The notes under the pieces: model-generated
Seen by the model: only the letters and a program-made list of their open reading frames with translations
What the model was told of the DNA's origin: nothing
The model's database searches: none
Source of the DNA: Sphingomonas aracearum
GTDB taxonomy: Bacteria; Pseudomonadota; Alphaproteobacteria; Sphingomonadales; Sphingomonadaceae
DNA length: 64,000 bases
NCBI RefSeq assembly: GCF_003345355.1
Contig: NZ_QQNB01000001.1
Coordinates: 62,001 to 126,000, forward strand
Direction: 5' to 3'
Position numbers and translations under genes: made by a program
Shown here: one piece after another, positions 48,960-58,151 of the stretch
How positions within the stretch are numbered: position 1 is the stretch's first letter
How the letters are laid out: each line of letters opens with the position of its first letter

Positions 48960-50478
48960 GCGCGCGCCTGCCCTCGGGCGTCCGCTGCTGGAGACGCGCA
49001 ACAGGGGTCTGCTCACCGTCGGCGTGATGGCCGCCATGGTAATGCAGATCCTGGACACGACCATTGCGAACGTGGCCCTGCCCTACATGCGCACCAGCCT
49101 GGGCGCGTCGAGCGATACGATCACCTGGGTGCTGACGAGCTATATCGTCGCCACCGCCATCGCGCTGCCGGCGACCGGCTGGCTCGCCGACCGTTATGGC
49201 TCGCGCAACCTGTTCCTGTTCGCGGTGGGTGGTTTCGTCGTCGCGTCCGCGCTCTGCGGCACCGCCGTCAGCCTGGAGGAGATGGTCGCCTTTCGCGTGT
49301 TGCAGGGCATCTGCGCCGCGTTCATCAATCCGTTGAGCCAGACGGCGATGCTCGACATCAACCCGCCCGAGCGACAGGCCAAGGCCATGTCCGTCTGGGG
49401 CATGGGCGTGATGGTCGGCCCCATCATGGGTCCGGTGATCGGCGGCTGGCTGACGGAGAACTACAACTGGCGCTGGGTCTTCTACGTCAACGTGCCGGTC
49501 GGCATCCTCACCTTCGCGCTCCTGTGGTGGCTGCTCCCCTCGCGCGAGCGCCGCACGCGCAGCTTCGACGGGTTCGGCTTCGCGATGATCTCGATCGCCG
49601 TGGCCAGCTTCCAGCTGATGCTCGATCGCGGCCAGCAGGAGGACTGGTTCCAGAGCTGGGAGATCGTCACCGAGGGCCTGGTCAGCCTCGCCGCCTTGTG
49701 GATGGCCGTGACGCATCTCGCCACGGCGCAGAAGCCGCTGTTCGACCGCGCGCTGTTCAGGAACCGGAACCTGCTCACCGGCATGTTCTTCATGATCGTG
49801 ATCGGCATCTCGACCATGGCGCCGATGGCGCTGTTGCCGCCGATGCTGCAGAACCTGTTCGGCTATCCGGTGATCGATACCGGCATCATGATGGCGCCGC
49901 GCGGTGTGGGCGTGCTGTTCACCATGTGGCTGGCTGGCCATTTGATGGGCAAGATGGACACGCGCATCCTGATCTCGGTTGGGCTGGTGATCTTCGCCTA
50001 TTCGCTGCGGCAGATGGCGGACTGGTCCTTGGAAATGGACTTCTGGCCGGTGATCACCGCCGGCTTCGTCCAGGGGCTCGGCATGGGGCTGGTGTTCATG
50101 CCGCTGAACAGCCTCGCCTTTGCGACGCTGGCCGGACAGCATCGTACCGACGGATCGAGCCTGCTCAACCTCATGCGCTCGATCGGCCAGTCGGCCGGCA
50201 TCTCGATGGTCACCACGCTCCTCGCGCGCAACACCCAGACCAGCCATGCCGATCTTTCCTCCCACCTGTCGATGGAGAGGCTGGGGCAGCTCGATCGGTT
50301 CGGCGGCGTCACCGAGGCGGTCACCGGCACGGTGGACGGCATGGTCAACCAGCAAGCCGCGATGATCGCCTATCTCGACGACTTCTATCTGATGGCGTGG
50401 ATCTCGATCCTCGTCCTGCCTCTCGTCCTGCTGCTCAAAAAGCCGAAGGGCCGGATGGAAGTGATCCACTCCGAATAG
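48952..50478 (+). CDS. DHA2-family (EmrB-like) drug efflux MFS transporter
   Basis: 508 aa with 14 predicted membrane helices, as in DHA2 pumps. The GTG start overlaps the hlyD stop by 8 nt. Motif D1 'VMQILDTTIANVALPYM' in helix 1, motif A 'GWLADRYGSRNLFLFAV' and motif C-like 'GMGVMVGPIMGPVIGGWLTE' identify the family; the C-terminus ends in a short basic tail. With its HlyD partner it should export hydrophobic drugs or similar compounds across both membranes. Confidence 0.95.
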   Translation: MAERAPALGRPLLETRNRGLLTVGVMAAMVMQILDTTIANVALPYMRTSLGASSDTITWVLTSYIVATAIALPATGWLADRYGSRNLFLFAVGGFVVASALCGTAVSLEEMVAFRVLQGICAAFINPLSQTAMLDINPPERQAKAMSVWGMGVMVGPIMGPVIGGWLTENYNWRWVFYVNVPVGILTFALLWWLLPSRERRTRSFDGFGFAMISIAVASFQLMLDRGQQEDWFQSWEIVTEGLVSLAALWMAVTHLATAQKPLFDRALFRNRNLLTGMFFMIVIGISTMAPMALLPPMLQNLFGYPVIDTGIMMAPRGVGVLFTMWLAGHLMGKMDTRILISVGLVIFAYSLRQMADWSLEMDFWPVITAGFVQGLGMGLVFMPLNSLAFATLAGQHRTDGSSLLNLMRSIGQSAGISMVTTLLARNTQTSHADLSSHLSMERLGQLDRFGGVTEAVTGTVDGMVNQQAAMIAYLDDFYLMAWISILVLPLVLLLKKPKGRMEVIHSE

Positions 50479-50524
50479 CATGTGCTGCATTGCAGCAACC
50501 GGCTGAGGCGGTACAAGCCGCGCA

Positions 50525-51127
50525 ATGGCCGAACCCGTTCCCCATACCCTTGCCGAAGACGCCTATGCCCTGATGATCGGCTGCGTGCTGGTGGTGCTCG
50601 GCATTGCCTTCCTGCACGCCGCCGGGCTGGTGACGGGCGGCATCGCCGGCGTGGCGTTGCTCGTGTCCTACGTGGTGCCCCTGCCGGCCAGCCTCCTGTT
50701 CACCATCATCAACGTGCCCTTCTTCTGGTTCGCCCGGCGGGCGATGGGCACGAAGTTCATGATCCGCACCATCCTGGTGAACGGCGCGATAGCGCTGTTC
50801 GGCACATTGCTGCGCCTGTCGATGCGGGTAACGGACGTGCACCCGTTGTTCGCAGCCCTTGTCGGGGGCACGGTGATCGGCCTCGGCATCCTGTTCCTGG
50901 CGCGCCACAATGCCGGCGTAGGGGGCACCGGCGTGATAACCTTGTGGCTCCAGAAGCACCGCGGCTGGAACGCGGGACGCACGCAGATCGCGATCGATGT
51001 CGTGATCCTGCTGGTGTCGCTCCTGGTCCTGCCGGCGGGCCGGATCGCCTGGTCCGCCCTGTCGGCGGCAGCGATCAGCGGTGTGCTGATCGCCTGGCAT
51101 CGGCCGGGGCGCTACACGGGATATTGA
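50525..51127 (+). CDS. YitT-family membrane protein (DUF161)
   Basis: 200 aa with five or six membrane helices. The motif GLVTGGIAGVALLVSYVVPL after the first helix, then 'FTIINVPFFWFARRAMGTKF' and 'LFLARHNAGVGGTGVITLWL', is the YitT/DUF161 pattern. The function is not established. The gene lies 46 nt after the efflux pump in the same direction and may be read from the same promoter. Confidence 0.88.
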   Translation: MAEPVPHTLAEDAYALMIGCVLVVLGIAFLHAAGLVTGGIAGVALLVSYVVPLPASLLFTIINVPFFWFARRAMGTKFMIRTILVNGAIALFGTLLRLSMRVTDVHPLFAALVGGTVIGLGILFLARHNAGVGGTGVITLWLQKHRGWNAGRTQIAIDVVILLVSLLVLPAGRIAWSALSAAAISGVLIAWHRPGRYTGY

Positions 51128-51130
51128 CGC

Positions 51131-51319
51131 TCACGGTATCGGCGGCAGGAGCACCTCCGCCGCCAGCCCATTGGCCCAGATGTCGGATCCGGGGGCTGCA
51201 TGAAAGCTGAGGCTCACCGTGCGATCGGCGCGCAGCACGTACCGGGCGCTCTCGACCGAGCACGATCCGGACGATTCGGCGAGGGTGGCCGTCGCCGCCG
51301 TGGCAATGGCCAGCGCCAT
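51131..51319 (-). CDS. Small secreted hypothetical protein
   Basis: 62 aa. The start MALAIATAATATLAES suggests a short signal peptide, and the mature part (GSCSVESARYVLRADRTVSL) resembles short hypothetical sphingomonad proteins with an 'ARY-LR-D--V' core, here apparently ending early. It lies 3 nt downstream of asd in the same direction. Support is moderate: tight spacing to asd and a plausible export signal. It could be a truncated family member. Confidence 0.5.
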   Translation of the reverse strand: MALAIATAATATLAESSGSCSVESARYVLRADRTVSLSFHAAPGSDIWANGLAAEVLLPPIP

Positions 51320-51322
51320 CCG

Positions 51323-52351
51323 TCAGTCCGCCTTCTTCAGGTGCCGCCGCCCCAACAGTTCGGCGATTTGCACCGCGTTCAGTGCCGCGCCCTTGCGGAG
51401 GTTGTCGGAGACGCACCACAAGGCAAGGCCGTTCTCCACCGTCGAGTCCTCGCGCACGCGGCTGATGAATGTGGCATATTCGCCCACGCACTCGATCGGC
51501 GTGACGTATCCGCCGTCCTCGCGCTTGTCGACCAGCATGATGCCGGGCGCCTCGCGCAGGATGTTTTGCGCTTCCTCCCCCGACAATTCGTTCTCCAGCT
51601 CGATGTTGATCGCCTCCGAATGGCCGACGAACACCGGCACGCGCACGCAGGTGGCGACCACCTTGATCTTGGGGTCGAGGATCTTCTTGGTCTCGACCAC
51701 CATCTTCCATTCTTCCTTGGTCGACCCGTCGTCCAGGAAGCTGTCGATGTGCGGGATCACGTTGAACGCGATCTGCTTGGTGAACTTCTGCGGCGTGGGC
51801 TGGTCGCCGACGAAGATGTCGCGGCTCTGGCTGAAGAGCTCGTCCATGCCCTGCTTGCCCGCGCCGGAAACCGACTGGTAGGTCGCCACCACCACCCGCT
51901 TCACGGTGGCCGCGTCGTGCAGCGGCTTGAGCGCCACCACCATCTGCGCGGTGGAGCAGTTCGGATTGGCGATGATGTTCTTCGCGCGATAGCCGTCGAT
52001 CGCCTCCGGGTTCACCTCCGGCACGATCAGCGGCACGTCCGGATCCATGCGATAGAGCGACGAATTGTCGATCACGGTGCAGCCGGCCGCCGCGAACTTG
52101 GGCGCATAGACGCTGGTCGCTTCCGAACCGATCGCGAACAGCGCCATGTCCCAGCCGGCCGGATCGAAATGCTCGATATTCTGCACCTTGAGCTGCCGGC
52201 CCGTCTCGCCATAGTCGACGGTGTCGCCAACCGAGCGGGAGGAGGCGAGCACCGCGATCTCGTCCGCCGGAAACTCGCGCTCCGCCAGAATGTTGAGCAT
52301 CTCGCGCCCGACATTGCCCGTCGCGCCCGCGACGACGACCCGATAGCCCAT
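51323..52351 (-). CDS. asd: Aspartate-semialdehyde dehydrogenase
   Basis: 342 aa from the ATG at 52351 (MGYRVVVAGATGNVGREMLN), with AGGAAG ~7 nt upstream; an ATG five codons earlier lacks a spaced site. Asd reduces aspartyl phosphate to the semialdehyde that feeds lysine, diaminopimelate, threonine and methionine synthesis. NADP-binding AGATGNVG, the active-site Cys in IIANPNCSTAQM (~residue 131) and the His in 'VRVPVFVGHSEAIN' (~residue 238) are intact. Confidence 0.97.
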   Translation of the reverse strand: MGYRVVVAGATGNVGREMLNILAEREFPADEIAVLASSRSVGDTVDYGETGRQLKVQNIEHFDPAGWDMALFAIGSEATSVYAPKFAAAGCTVIDNSSLYRMDPDVPLIVPEVNPEAIDGYRAKNIIANPNCSTAQMVVALKPLHDAATVKRVVVATYQSVSGAGKQGMDELFSQSRDIFVGDQPTPQKFTKQIAFNVIPHIDSFLDDGSTKEEWKMVVETKKILDPKIKVVATCVRVPVFVGHSEAINIELENELSGEEAQNILREAPGIMLVDKREDGGYVTPIECVGEYATFISRVREDSTVENGLALWCVSDNLRKGAALNAVQIAELLGRRHLKKAD

Positions 52352-52433
52352 GATATTCTTCCTCAAACTTGCGTCGGCGCGGCCCTAATGGAATTGCGCA
52401 AGAGGGCGCAACCGCCTTCCTGCCATTGCGTCG

Positions 52434-53771
52434 TCAAGCCCAGCTATGCGTCCGCCGCAGCACGGGCCGCTCCCCATAGGTCAGCCATCGCCACAGCCAT
52501 TCCAGCGGGCCGATCGCAAAGGCCCGCAGCCACAGATTGGCGGCGAGCAGCAGCACTCCGTTCACCGCCAACGCCATCATCGCCCAACCCAGCCAATGGT
52601 ACCGCCCCCACAGCTCGGCCGGGCTCCACGGTGCAAACAGGACCCACAGGCAGATCAGCGCCTGCAGCAGGTAGATCGAGAACGCCGCCTGCCCCGCGGC
52701 ACGCAACGGGGCCAGCATCGCGCGCCCGACCGCGGTGCGCAGCGCCAGCGTGACCAGCGCGAGATGGCCGAGCGTCACTGCCAGCCGCGCCGGTTCGTCG
52801 AGCATCAGCTCGATCACCGGCCCGGGCTCGCGCGCCAGCATCGTCGGCAGGTTCCACCCGCGCACCGCCAAGCCAAAGCCATAGCCGGCGACCATCACCG
52901 CGAGGTAGAAGGCGGTGGAGCGGCGCCCCTGCGTTACGCCCCATTTCCACAGCGCCATGCCGATCAGCATCGTGCAGAACGCCTCCATCACATACCGGGC
53001 CAGCCCGCCATTCAGTGTATTGTCGAGCCACAGGTCCCAGTGGAACCGCGCATAGGCGATCACCCCTGATCGTCGCGCGGTCAGTTCGCGCTCCAGCATC
53101 CGCTTCGCCCCCTCGCCCGGCGTGTAGGCGTCGCGCAGTTCCTGCCACTGACCCAGCGCCGCGCGCTCGGCGGCGGTCAGCGGCACGCCCGCCGCACGGT
53201 GCGCCTGCGCCGTCGTCACCGTTGCGTACAAGGCGCGCCGCTCCAGATAGCGGCTCCCGCCATCCCAGCTTGTATAGGCGGCGAAGACAAGCCCCATTGC
53301 CAGCAACCACCCGGGGCGCACCCGCCGGAACGAGAACAGGAACAGAGCTGCCAGGGCGTAGATGAACAGGATGTCGCCGAACCACAGCAGCACGAACACG
53401 TTGGCGAGGCCGAAGACGAGCAGCCACAAGTTTCGTCGGAAATAGACGTCCGCCACCGCGACCGGATCGCCCGGCGCCATCACACGCGCGGTCAGCAGCA
53501 ACGTGCCGGCGCCGAACAGCAGCTCCAGCAAGCCGCGCTGCGTGCCGTCCACCAACAGGTGCACGATCGCAAACACGCGAAAGTCTGCGGCGGACCAGCC
53601 ATCCCCGAAGATGCCGGCCAGCGGCGCGGCCATCTGGGGGATGTTCATGAACAAAATGGCCAGGATCGCCAAGCCGCGCAGCATGTCCAGCTGCACGATC
53701 CGCTCGTGCGGGGCGACCGGCGCAAGACTCCCGGGGAGGGAGCCCGCGCCGGCCTCGCTCGGCTCCGTCAC
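52434..53771 (-). CDS. DUF418 membrane protein (copy 1)
   Basis: 445 aa from a GTG start that overlaps the peptidase stop as GTGA (53768-53771). About ten membrane helices. The N-terminal signature LDMLRGLAILAILFMNIPQM, then 'RGLLELLFGAGTLLL' and the C-terminal DUF418 block 'GQAAFSIYLLQALICLWVLF', identify the family. DUF418 proteins are related to membrane acyltransferase-like and heparan-alpha-glucosaminide N-acetyltransferase-like folds, but the function is unproven. A paralogue lies at 59627-60901. Coupling to the upstream S9 peptidase suggests a shared task. Confidence 0.88.
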   Translation of the reverse strand: MTEPSEAGAGSLPGSLAPVAPHERIVQLDMLRGLAILAILFMNIPQMAAPLAGIFGDGWSAADFRVFAIVHLLVDGTQRGLLELLFGAGTLLLTARVMAPGDPVAVADVYFRRNLWLLVFGLANVFVLLWFGDILFIYALAALFLFSFRRVRPGWLLAMGLVFAAYTSWDGGSRYLERRALYATVTTAQAHRAAGVPLTAAERAALGQWQELRDAYTPGEGAKRMLERELTARRSGVIAYARFHWDLWLDNTLNGGLARYVMEAFCTMLIGMALWKWGVTQGRRSTAFYLAVMVAGYGFGLAVRGWNLPTMLAREPGPVIELMLDEPARLAVTLGHLALVTLALRTAVGRAMLAPLRAAGQAAFSIYLLQALICLWVLFAPWSPAELWGRYHWLGWAMMALAVNGVLLLAANLWLRAFAIGPLEWLWRWLTYGERPVLRRTHSWA

Positions 53772-56035
53772 TTCGCCGGCTTGCTCTTCACCTCGCGGTC
53801 GAGGAAGTTCATGATCGTCGTCCAGACATGCACGTCGCGCGCGGCGGTGTGCGTCTTGCCGGGATAGAACATCATCTCGAACGGCACGTTCTCCGCCTGC
53901 ATCTTCGCGGCAAAGGCGGTGGAGTTGTCCAGCACCACATTGTCGTCCGCCATGCCGTGGATCAGGAGCAGCGGATCGGTGATCTTGGGTCCGTTCTCCA
54001 CCGCGCCGGACGCGGCGTAAGCGGCCTTGTCGCGGTTCTTCGGGTCGGCGCCCATATAGCGTTCGGTATAATGGGTGTCGTACAGCTCCCATTGCGTCAC
54101 CGGCGCACCGGACACACCGGCGGCGTAAACCCCCTGGTTCGCTTCCAGCATCTTCAGCGTCATGTAGCCGCCATAGGACCAGCCATAGGTGGCGATCTTC
54201 GCCGGATCCACGAACGGCAGCGACTTGAGGTAGTTGGCGCCCGCCAGCTGGTCGGTCACCTCCACCGAGCCCATGGCGTGCCAGATCTTGTCCTCGAACG
54301 CCTTGCCGCGGTTCGGCGAGCCGCGATTGTCGATCTTGAAGTAGATATAGCCCTGCCCGACGATGTACTGCGGCATCGGCCCCTGCCACCCGCGGCCGAC
54401 GACCTGGCTGTGCGGGCCGCCATAATGTTCGAAGAACACGGGGTACTTCTTGCCCGGCTCCAGCGGCGGGGTGATCATCTCCCAGTAGAGCGTCTCGCCG
54501 TCGCTGGTCTTCAGCGTGCCGAACTGCGTCTGCTGGTGGGCGGCAAGATACGGGTAATAAGGATGGCCCGGCACCACCCTGTTCTCGTTGATCCACGAGA
54601 TCCGCTTGCCGGTCGCGTCCGCCAGATACACCTGGGTCGGCTGGGTGGGGTTCGACCGTGCGACGATCAGGCGGGATGCAGCCTTGTCCATCGTCGCGCC
54701 GTTCGACCATCCCGTCTCCGTCAGACGCGTGATCGCGTTGGGGCGTGCGAGGTCGACCGAATAGACGTTGCCGGCAATCACGTCATCCTTGGTGCCGGTG
54801 AAGAACAGACGGCCCTTCGCCTCGTCCAGCCCGACGAGCCCGGTGACCGCCCAAGGCCCCTTGGTCAGCTGCGTCCACTTGCCACGGCCGTCTGCCGGAA
54901 CGCGGTACAGATGGCCCCAGCCGTCCCGCTCCGACCACCAGATCCAGCTGCCGTCCTTGAGGATGCGGTAGTTGCTGGAAAGGTTCACCCAGCTCTTCGG
55001 CCCGGACTTCTCGCTGAACAGCACCCGGCTCTTGCCCGTGGCGGGGTCCACCGCCAGCACGTCCAGCACCGTTTGCGTCCGGTTCTGGCGCTGCACGAGC
55101 AGCTGCGATCCATCCTGCGACCAGTTGACCCGCGCCAGGTAGATGTCCGGATTGGTTCCCAAATCGACCTTCACCTTGCCCGAGCCGTCCGGCTTCATCA
55201 CATACAGCTCGACCGCCACGTTCGGCGTGCCTGCTGCGGGATAGCGCTGGTCGAACACCCGGGTGCCGTTGGCGCCGATCGCCGCGCGCGTGACGACGCC
55301 CACCGGCGCCTCGTCGAACCGCTCCACCGCGACGTACTTGTCGCCCGGGGCCCACCAATAGCCGGTGTCGCGGTCCATTTCCTCCTGCGCGACGAACTCG
55401 GCCTCGCCCCAATGGACGGTGCCCGCGCCATCGGGCGTGACCTTGGCGGCCTGCCCGCCGGCGATCGGCTGCACGTAGAGGTTCTGGTCGCGCACGAAGC
55501 TGACATAGCCGTTGCCGGGGCTCAGCGCCGGGTTGAGCTCGCCTGCCGGCGTATTGGTCAGGCGCCGGACGCTGCCGTCCAGGCCGGCGAGATACAGGTC
55601 GCCATCGAGCGGCACCAGGATCGACTTGCCATCCGGCGACCAGTCATAGGCGACGATGCCCTTGAGGCCGGTGATGCGCGCGCGCTCACGCTGCATCTTC
55701 TCCGCCTCCGACAGCTCGGCGCCGGTGCCGAGCTTCTTCGAATCGATCAGCATCCGCTCCTGGCCGGTGCGCGTGTCCGTTGCCCAGAGATCGAGCCGCT
55801 CGCGATCGTCGGCGCGGGGACGCAGCGACGTGAGCAGCGTGCCGTCGGGAGACAGGCGCAGCGAGCGCGGCTGCGCGCCCGAGAGGTCGGGGCTCTGGTA
55901 CAGCCGCTCCAGCGTCAGCACCTGAGACGCCTGGCGCGCGCTCGCCTGGGCCGGATGGGGCTCGGGCTCATGCGCCATGGCCGACGCCCCCCAACCGGCA
56001 AGCATCGCCCCTGCCAGCAGCCACGACTTGCGCAT
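53768..56035 (-). CDS. S9 family (dipeptidyl-peptidase IV-like) secreted serine peptidase
   Basis: 755 aa from the ATG at 56035 (MRKSWLLAGAMLAGWGASAM), a clear signal peptide, so it is periplasmic or outer-membrane associated. A beta-propeller (~residues 50-500) precedes the alpha/beta-hydrolase domain. Catalytic Ser is in YGWSYGGYM (~619), Asp in HGMADDNVV (~697) and His in YPGKTHTA (~728). The 'QEEMDRDTGYWW' Glu pair region resembles the DPP IV motif that binds the peptide N-terminus, so it probably removes dipeptides from N-termini, often X-Pro. It is divergent from the inositol cassette. Confidence 0.93.
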   Translation of the reverse strand: MRKSWLLAGAMLAGWGASAMAHEPEPHPAQASARQASQVLTLERLYQSPDLSGAQPRSLRLSPDGTLLTSLRPRADDRERLDLWATDTRTGQERMLIDSKKLGTGAELSEAEKMQRERARITGLKGIVAYDWSPDGKSILVPLDGDLYLAGLDGSVRRLTNTPAGELNPALSPGNGYVSFVRDQNLYVQPIAGGQAAKVTPDGAGTVHWGEAEFVAQEEMDRDTGYWWAPGDKYVAVERFDEAPVGVVTRAAIGANGTRVFDQRYPAAGTPNVAVELYVMKPDGSGKVKVDLGTNPDIYLARVNWSQDGSQLLVQRQNRTQTVLDVLAVDPATGKSRVLFSEKSGPKSWVNLSSNYRILKDGSWIWWSERDGWGHLYRVPADGRGKWTQLTKGPWAVTGLVGLDEAKGRLFFTGTKDDVIAGNVYSVDLARPNAITRLTETGWSNGATMDKAASRLIVARSNPTQPTQVYLADATGKRISWINENRVVPGHPYYPYLAAHQQTQFGTLKTSDGETLYWEMITPPLEPGKKYPVFFEHYGGPHSQVVGRGWQGPMPQYIVGQGYIYFKIDNRGSPNRGKAFEDKIWHAMGSVEVTDQLAGANYLKSLPFVDPAKIATYGWSYGGYMTLKMLEANQGVYAAGVSGAPVTQWELYDTHYTERYMGADPKNRDKAAYAASGAVENGPKITDPLLLIHGMADDNVVLDNSTAFAAKMQAENVPFEMMFYPGKTHTAARDVHVWTTIMNFLDREVKSKPAK

Positions 56036-56200
56036 TCGCCATCTCCGTATGTCTCTGATTGCCCTGCTGTCGCGGAAAGCGACGGGATGCTGCGTTATTG
56101 CGCCGAGTGAAGCTGCCGTAAAGGCCACAGCATGGAACAGAAGCGCCGAACCGTTGCGCAAGGCATTGCGAAACTTCGGTTGCGGGAGCATGACGCGCCG

Positions 56201-57049
56201 ATGACACCTCCCCCCGCGGATGGATCGCGCGATCGCCGGATCGAAGATCCTACCAACCTCTGGATCATTCACCCCGCCAGCCGGGCGCTGCTTCCGCGCG
56301 CCTTGCGCCTGGGCATCTCGGCAAATGCGGTTTCGGTGGCCGGCCTGGTCACCGGCGCGCTGGCCGCCCTGGCCTATTACCGGGGCTTGCCGCTGCTGGG
56401 CCTGCTGCTCTGCGCGGGCTGGCTGATCGCCGACGGGCTTGACGGGATGATCGCCCGCGCCACCAAGACCGCCAGCGCACTCGGGCGCTTTCTGGACGGC
56501 TTGTGCGACCATGGCGTGTTCGCGCTGCTCTACATCGCCCTGGCCGCTTCGGTCGGCACCGGCGAGGCCTGGGCGTTCGCGCTGGCGGCGGCCGCGTTCC
56601 ATGCCGTGCAGTCGAGCATCTATGAGGGCGAGCGCACCCGCTATCACCGGCGAACCCGTGGCCTGCCCCGGCCGCCCGCTTCTGCCGTGACCGCCAATGG
56701 CCTCGTCCGCTTCTACGATCTGTTCGCCAACGCGCTGGATCGCGTCGGCGCCCCGGCCGATGCCGCGCTCGACCAGGTGCCGGGGCTGCGCGGCCGCTAC
56801 GCCGCGCTGGCCGTACCGCCCATGCGCCTGATGGCCCTCGAAGCTGCCAATGCGCGCGTGATTGCCATCTTTGTGGCGGTGTTGCTCGGGAACCCCTATC
56901 TGTTCTGGGGCTTCGAGATCGTCGTGCAGAGCATTGTCCTCGTCGCAGCCGTGCTATGGCATCGCCGCGCCGAGAACCGCATCAATCGCGCCGCCGGGAT
57001 GGCGGCCGCCCCTTCAACGTCTCTCAACAGGGAATTGGGACTGGAATGA
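56201..57049 (+). CDS. CDP-alcohol phosphatidyltransferase-family enzyme (inositol cassette)
   Basis: 282 aa from the ATG at 56201; an in-frame ATG at 56132 would add 23 residues with chromosome-atypical codon use. The CDP-alcohol motif is complete, DGLDGMIAR-x8-GRFLDGLCD (D-x2-DG-x2-AR-x8-G-x3-D-x3-D, ~residues 75-100). About six membrane helices. These enzymes swap an alcohol for CMP on a CDP-linked substrate. The ATGA overlap with inositol-phosphate synthase, and a following nucleotidyltransferase, suggest CDP-inositol as the donor, as in DIPP synthases of thermophiles. The acceptor is unknown. Phosphatidylinositol-phosphate synthase is an alternative. Confidence 0.85.
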   Translation: MTPPPADGSRDRRIEDPTNLWIIHPASRALLPRALRLGISANAVSVAGLVTGALAALAYYRGLPLLGLLLCAGWLIADGLDGMIARATKTASALGRFLDGLCDHGVFALLYIALAASVGTGEAWAFALAAAAFHAVQSSIYEGERTRYHRRTRGLPRPPASAVTANGLVRFYDLFANALDRVGAPADAALDQVPGLRGRYAALAVPPMRLMALEAANARVIAIFVAVLLGNPYLFWGFEIVVQSIVLVAAVLWHRRAENRINRAAGMAAAPSTSLNRELGLE

Positions 57050-58137
57050 CTGAAATCCGCGTTGCCATCGTCGGCATCGGCAATTGCGCCTCGAGCCTCG
57101 TCCAGGGCCTCGAGCATTATCGCGCAGGCGCCAACGACACGATCGGCCTCATGCACCAGAAGCTCGGCGGCTACGAGCCGAGCGACATCAAGGTCGTCGC
57201 CGCGTGGGACGTGGACGAGCGCAAGGTCGGCCGCGACGTCGCGGAGGCGATCTTCGCCAAGCCGAACAACACCGCCGTGTTCGCGCCCAACGTCGCCTCC
57301 ACCGGCGCAGTCGTGCAGATGGGCCGCATCCTCGACGGCGTCGCGCCGCACATGGCGGAATATCGCGACGACCGCACCTTCGTGGTGGGCAAGCATGAGG
57401 AAGCAACGCGCGAGAGCGTGGTCGCCACCCTCAAGGAGACCAAGGCGGACGTCCTGATGAACTACCTGCCGGTCGGCAGCCAGGAGGCGACCGAGTTCTA
57501 CGCGCAGTGCGCGATCGATGCCGGCGTCGCCTTCGTCAACAACATCCCCGTCTTCATCGCCTCCGACCCGGAATGGGCCGAGAAGTTCGAGACCGCGGGC
57601 GTGCCGATCATCGGCGACGACATCAAGGCCCAGATGGGCGCCACCATCGTTCACCGCGTGCTGACCGACCTGTTCGCCAAGCGCGGCGTGAAGCTGGACC
57701 GCACTTACCAGCTCAACACCGGCGGCAATACGGACTTCCTCAACATGTCCAACCGGGCACGGCTGAAGTCCAAGAAGATCTCCAAGACCGAGGCGGTGCA
57801 GTCGGTCGCAGCCGAGCGGCTGGAGGACGAGAACGTGCATATCGGCCCGTCCGACTACGTGCCGTTCCAGAACGACAACAAGGTCGCCTTCATCCGCATG
57901 GAAGGCCAGCTGTTCGGCGGCGTGCCGATGAATCTGGAGATGCGCCTCTCGGTCGAGGACTCGCCTAACTCGGCCGGCGTCGCGATCGACATGATCCGCT
58001 GCGCCAAGATCGCCAGGGATCGCGGCATCGGCGGCGTGATCGACGCGCCCTCCGCTTACTTCTGCAAGCACCCGCGCGAGCAGATGACGGACGACCAGGC
58101 GTTCGAGGCCGTCGAGCGTTTCGCTTCGGTCCACTGA
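57046..58137 (+). CDS. ino1: Myo-inositol-1-phosphate synthase
   Basis: 363 aa, the size of the short bacterial (mycobacterial-type) enzymes. It converts glucose 6-phosphate to L-myo-inositol 1-phosphate (also named 3-phosphate) with bound NAD. The NAD-binding motif VAIVGIGNCASSLVQGL is at the N-terminus; 'NNIPVFIASDPEWAEKF', 'GDDIKAQMGATIVHRVL' and 'NTGGNTDFLNM' form the active-site region. Its start overlaps the CDP-alcohol transferase stop (ATGA), so the two products are made together. Confidence 0.95.
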   Translation: MTEIRVAIVGIGNCASSLVQGLEHYRAGANDTIGLMHQKLGGYEPSDIKVVAAWDVDERKVGRDVAEAIFAKPNNTAVFAPNVASTGAVVQMGRILDGVAPHMAEYRDDRTFVVGKHEEATRESVVATLKETKADVLMNYLPVGSQEATEFYAQCAIDAGVAFVNNIPVFIASDPEWAEKFETAGVPIIGDDIKAQMGATIVHRVLTDLFAKRGVKLDRTYQLNTGGNTDFLNMSNRARLKSKKISKTEAVQSVAAERLEDENVHIGPSDYVPFQNDNKVAFIRMEGQLFGGVPMNLEMRLSVEDSPNSAGVAIDMIRCAKIARDRGIGGVIDAPSAYFCKHPREQMTDDQAFEAVERFASVH

Positions 58138-58151
58138 GGCCAATCGGAGCC

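Noticed and set aside
52434..54710. 758-aa frame as one large DUF418 fusion protein
   Set aside because: The first ~313 codons are an out-of-frame shadow of the S9 peptidase; the real gene starts at the GTG overlapping the peptidase stop.
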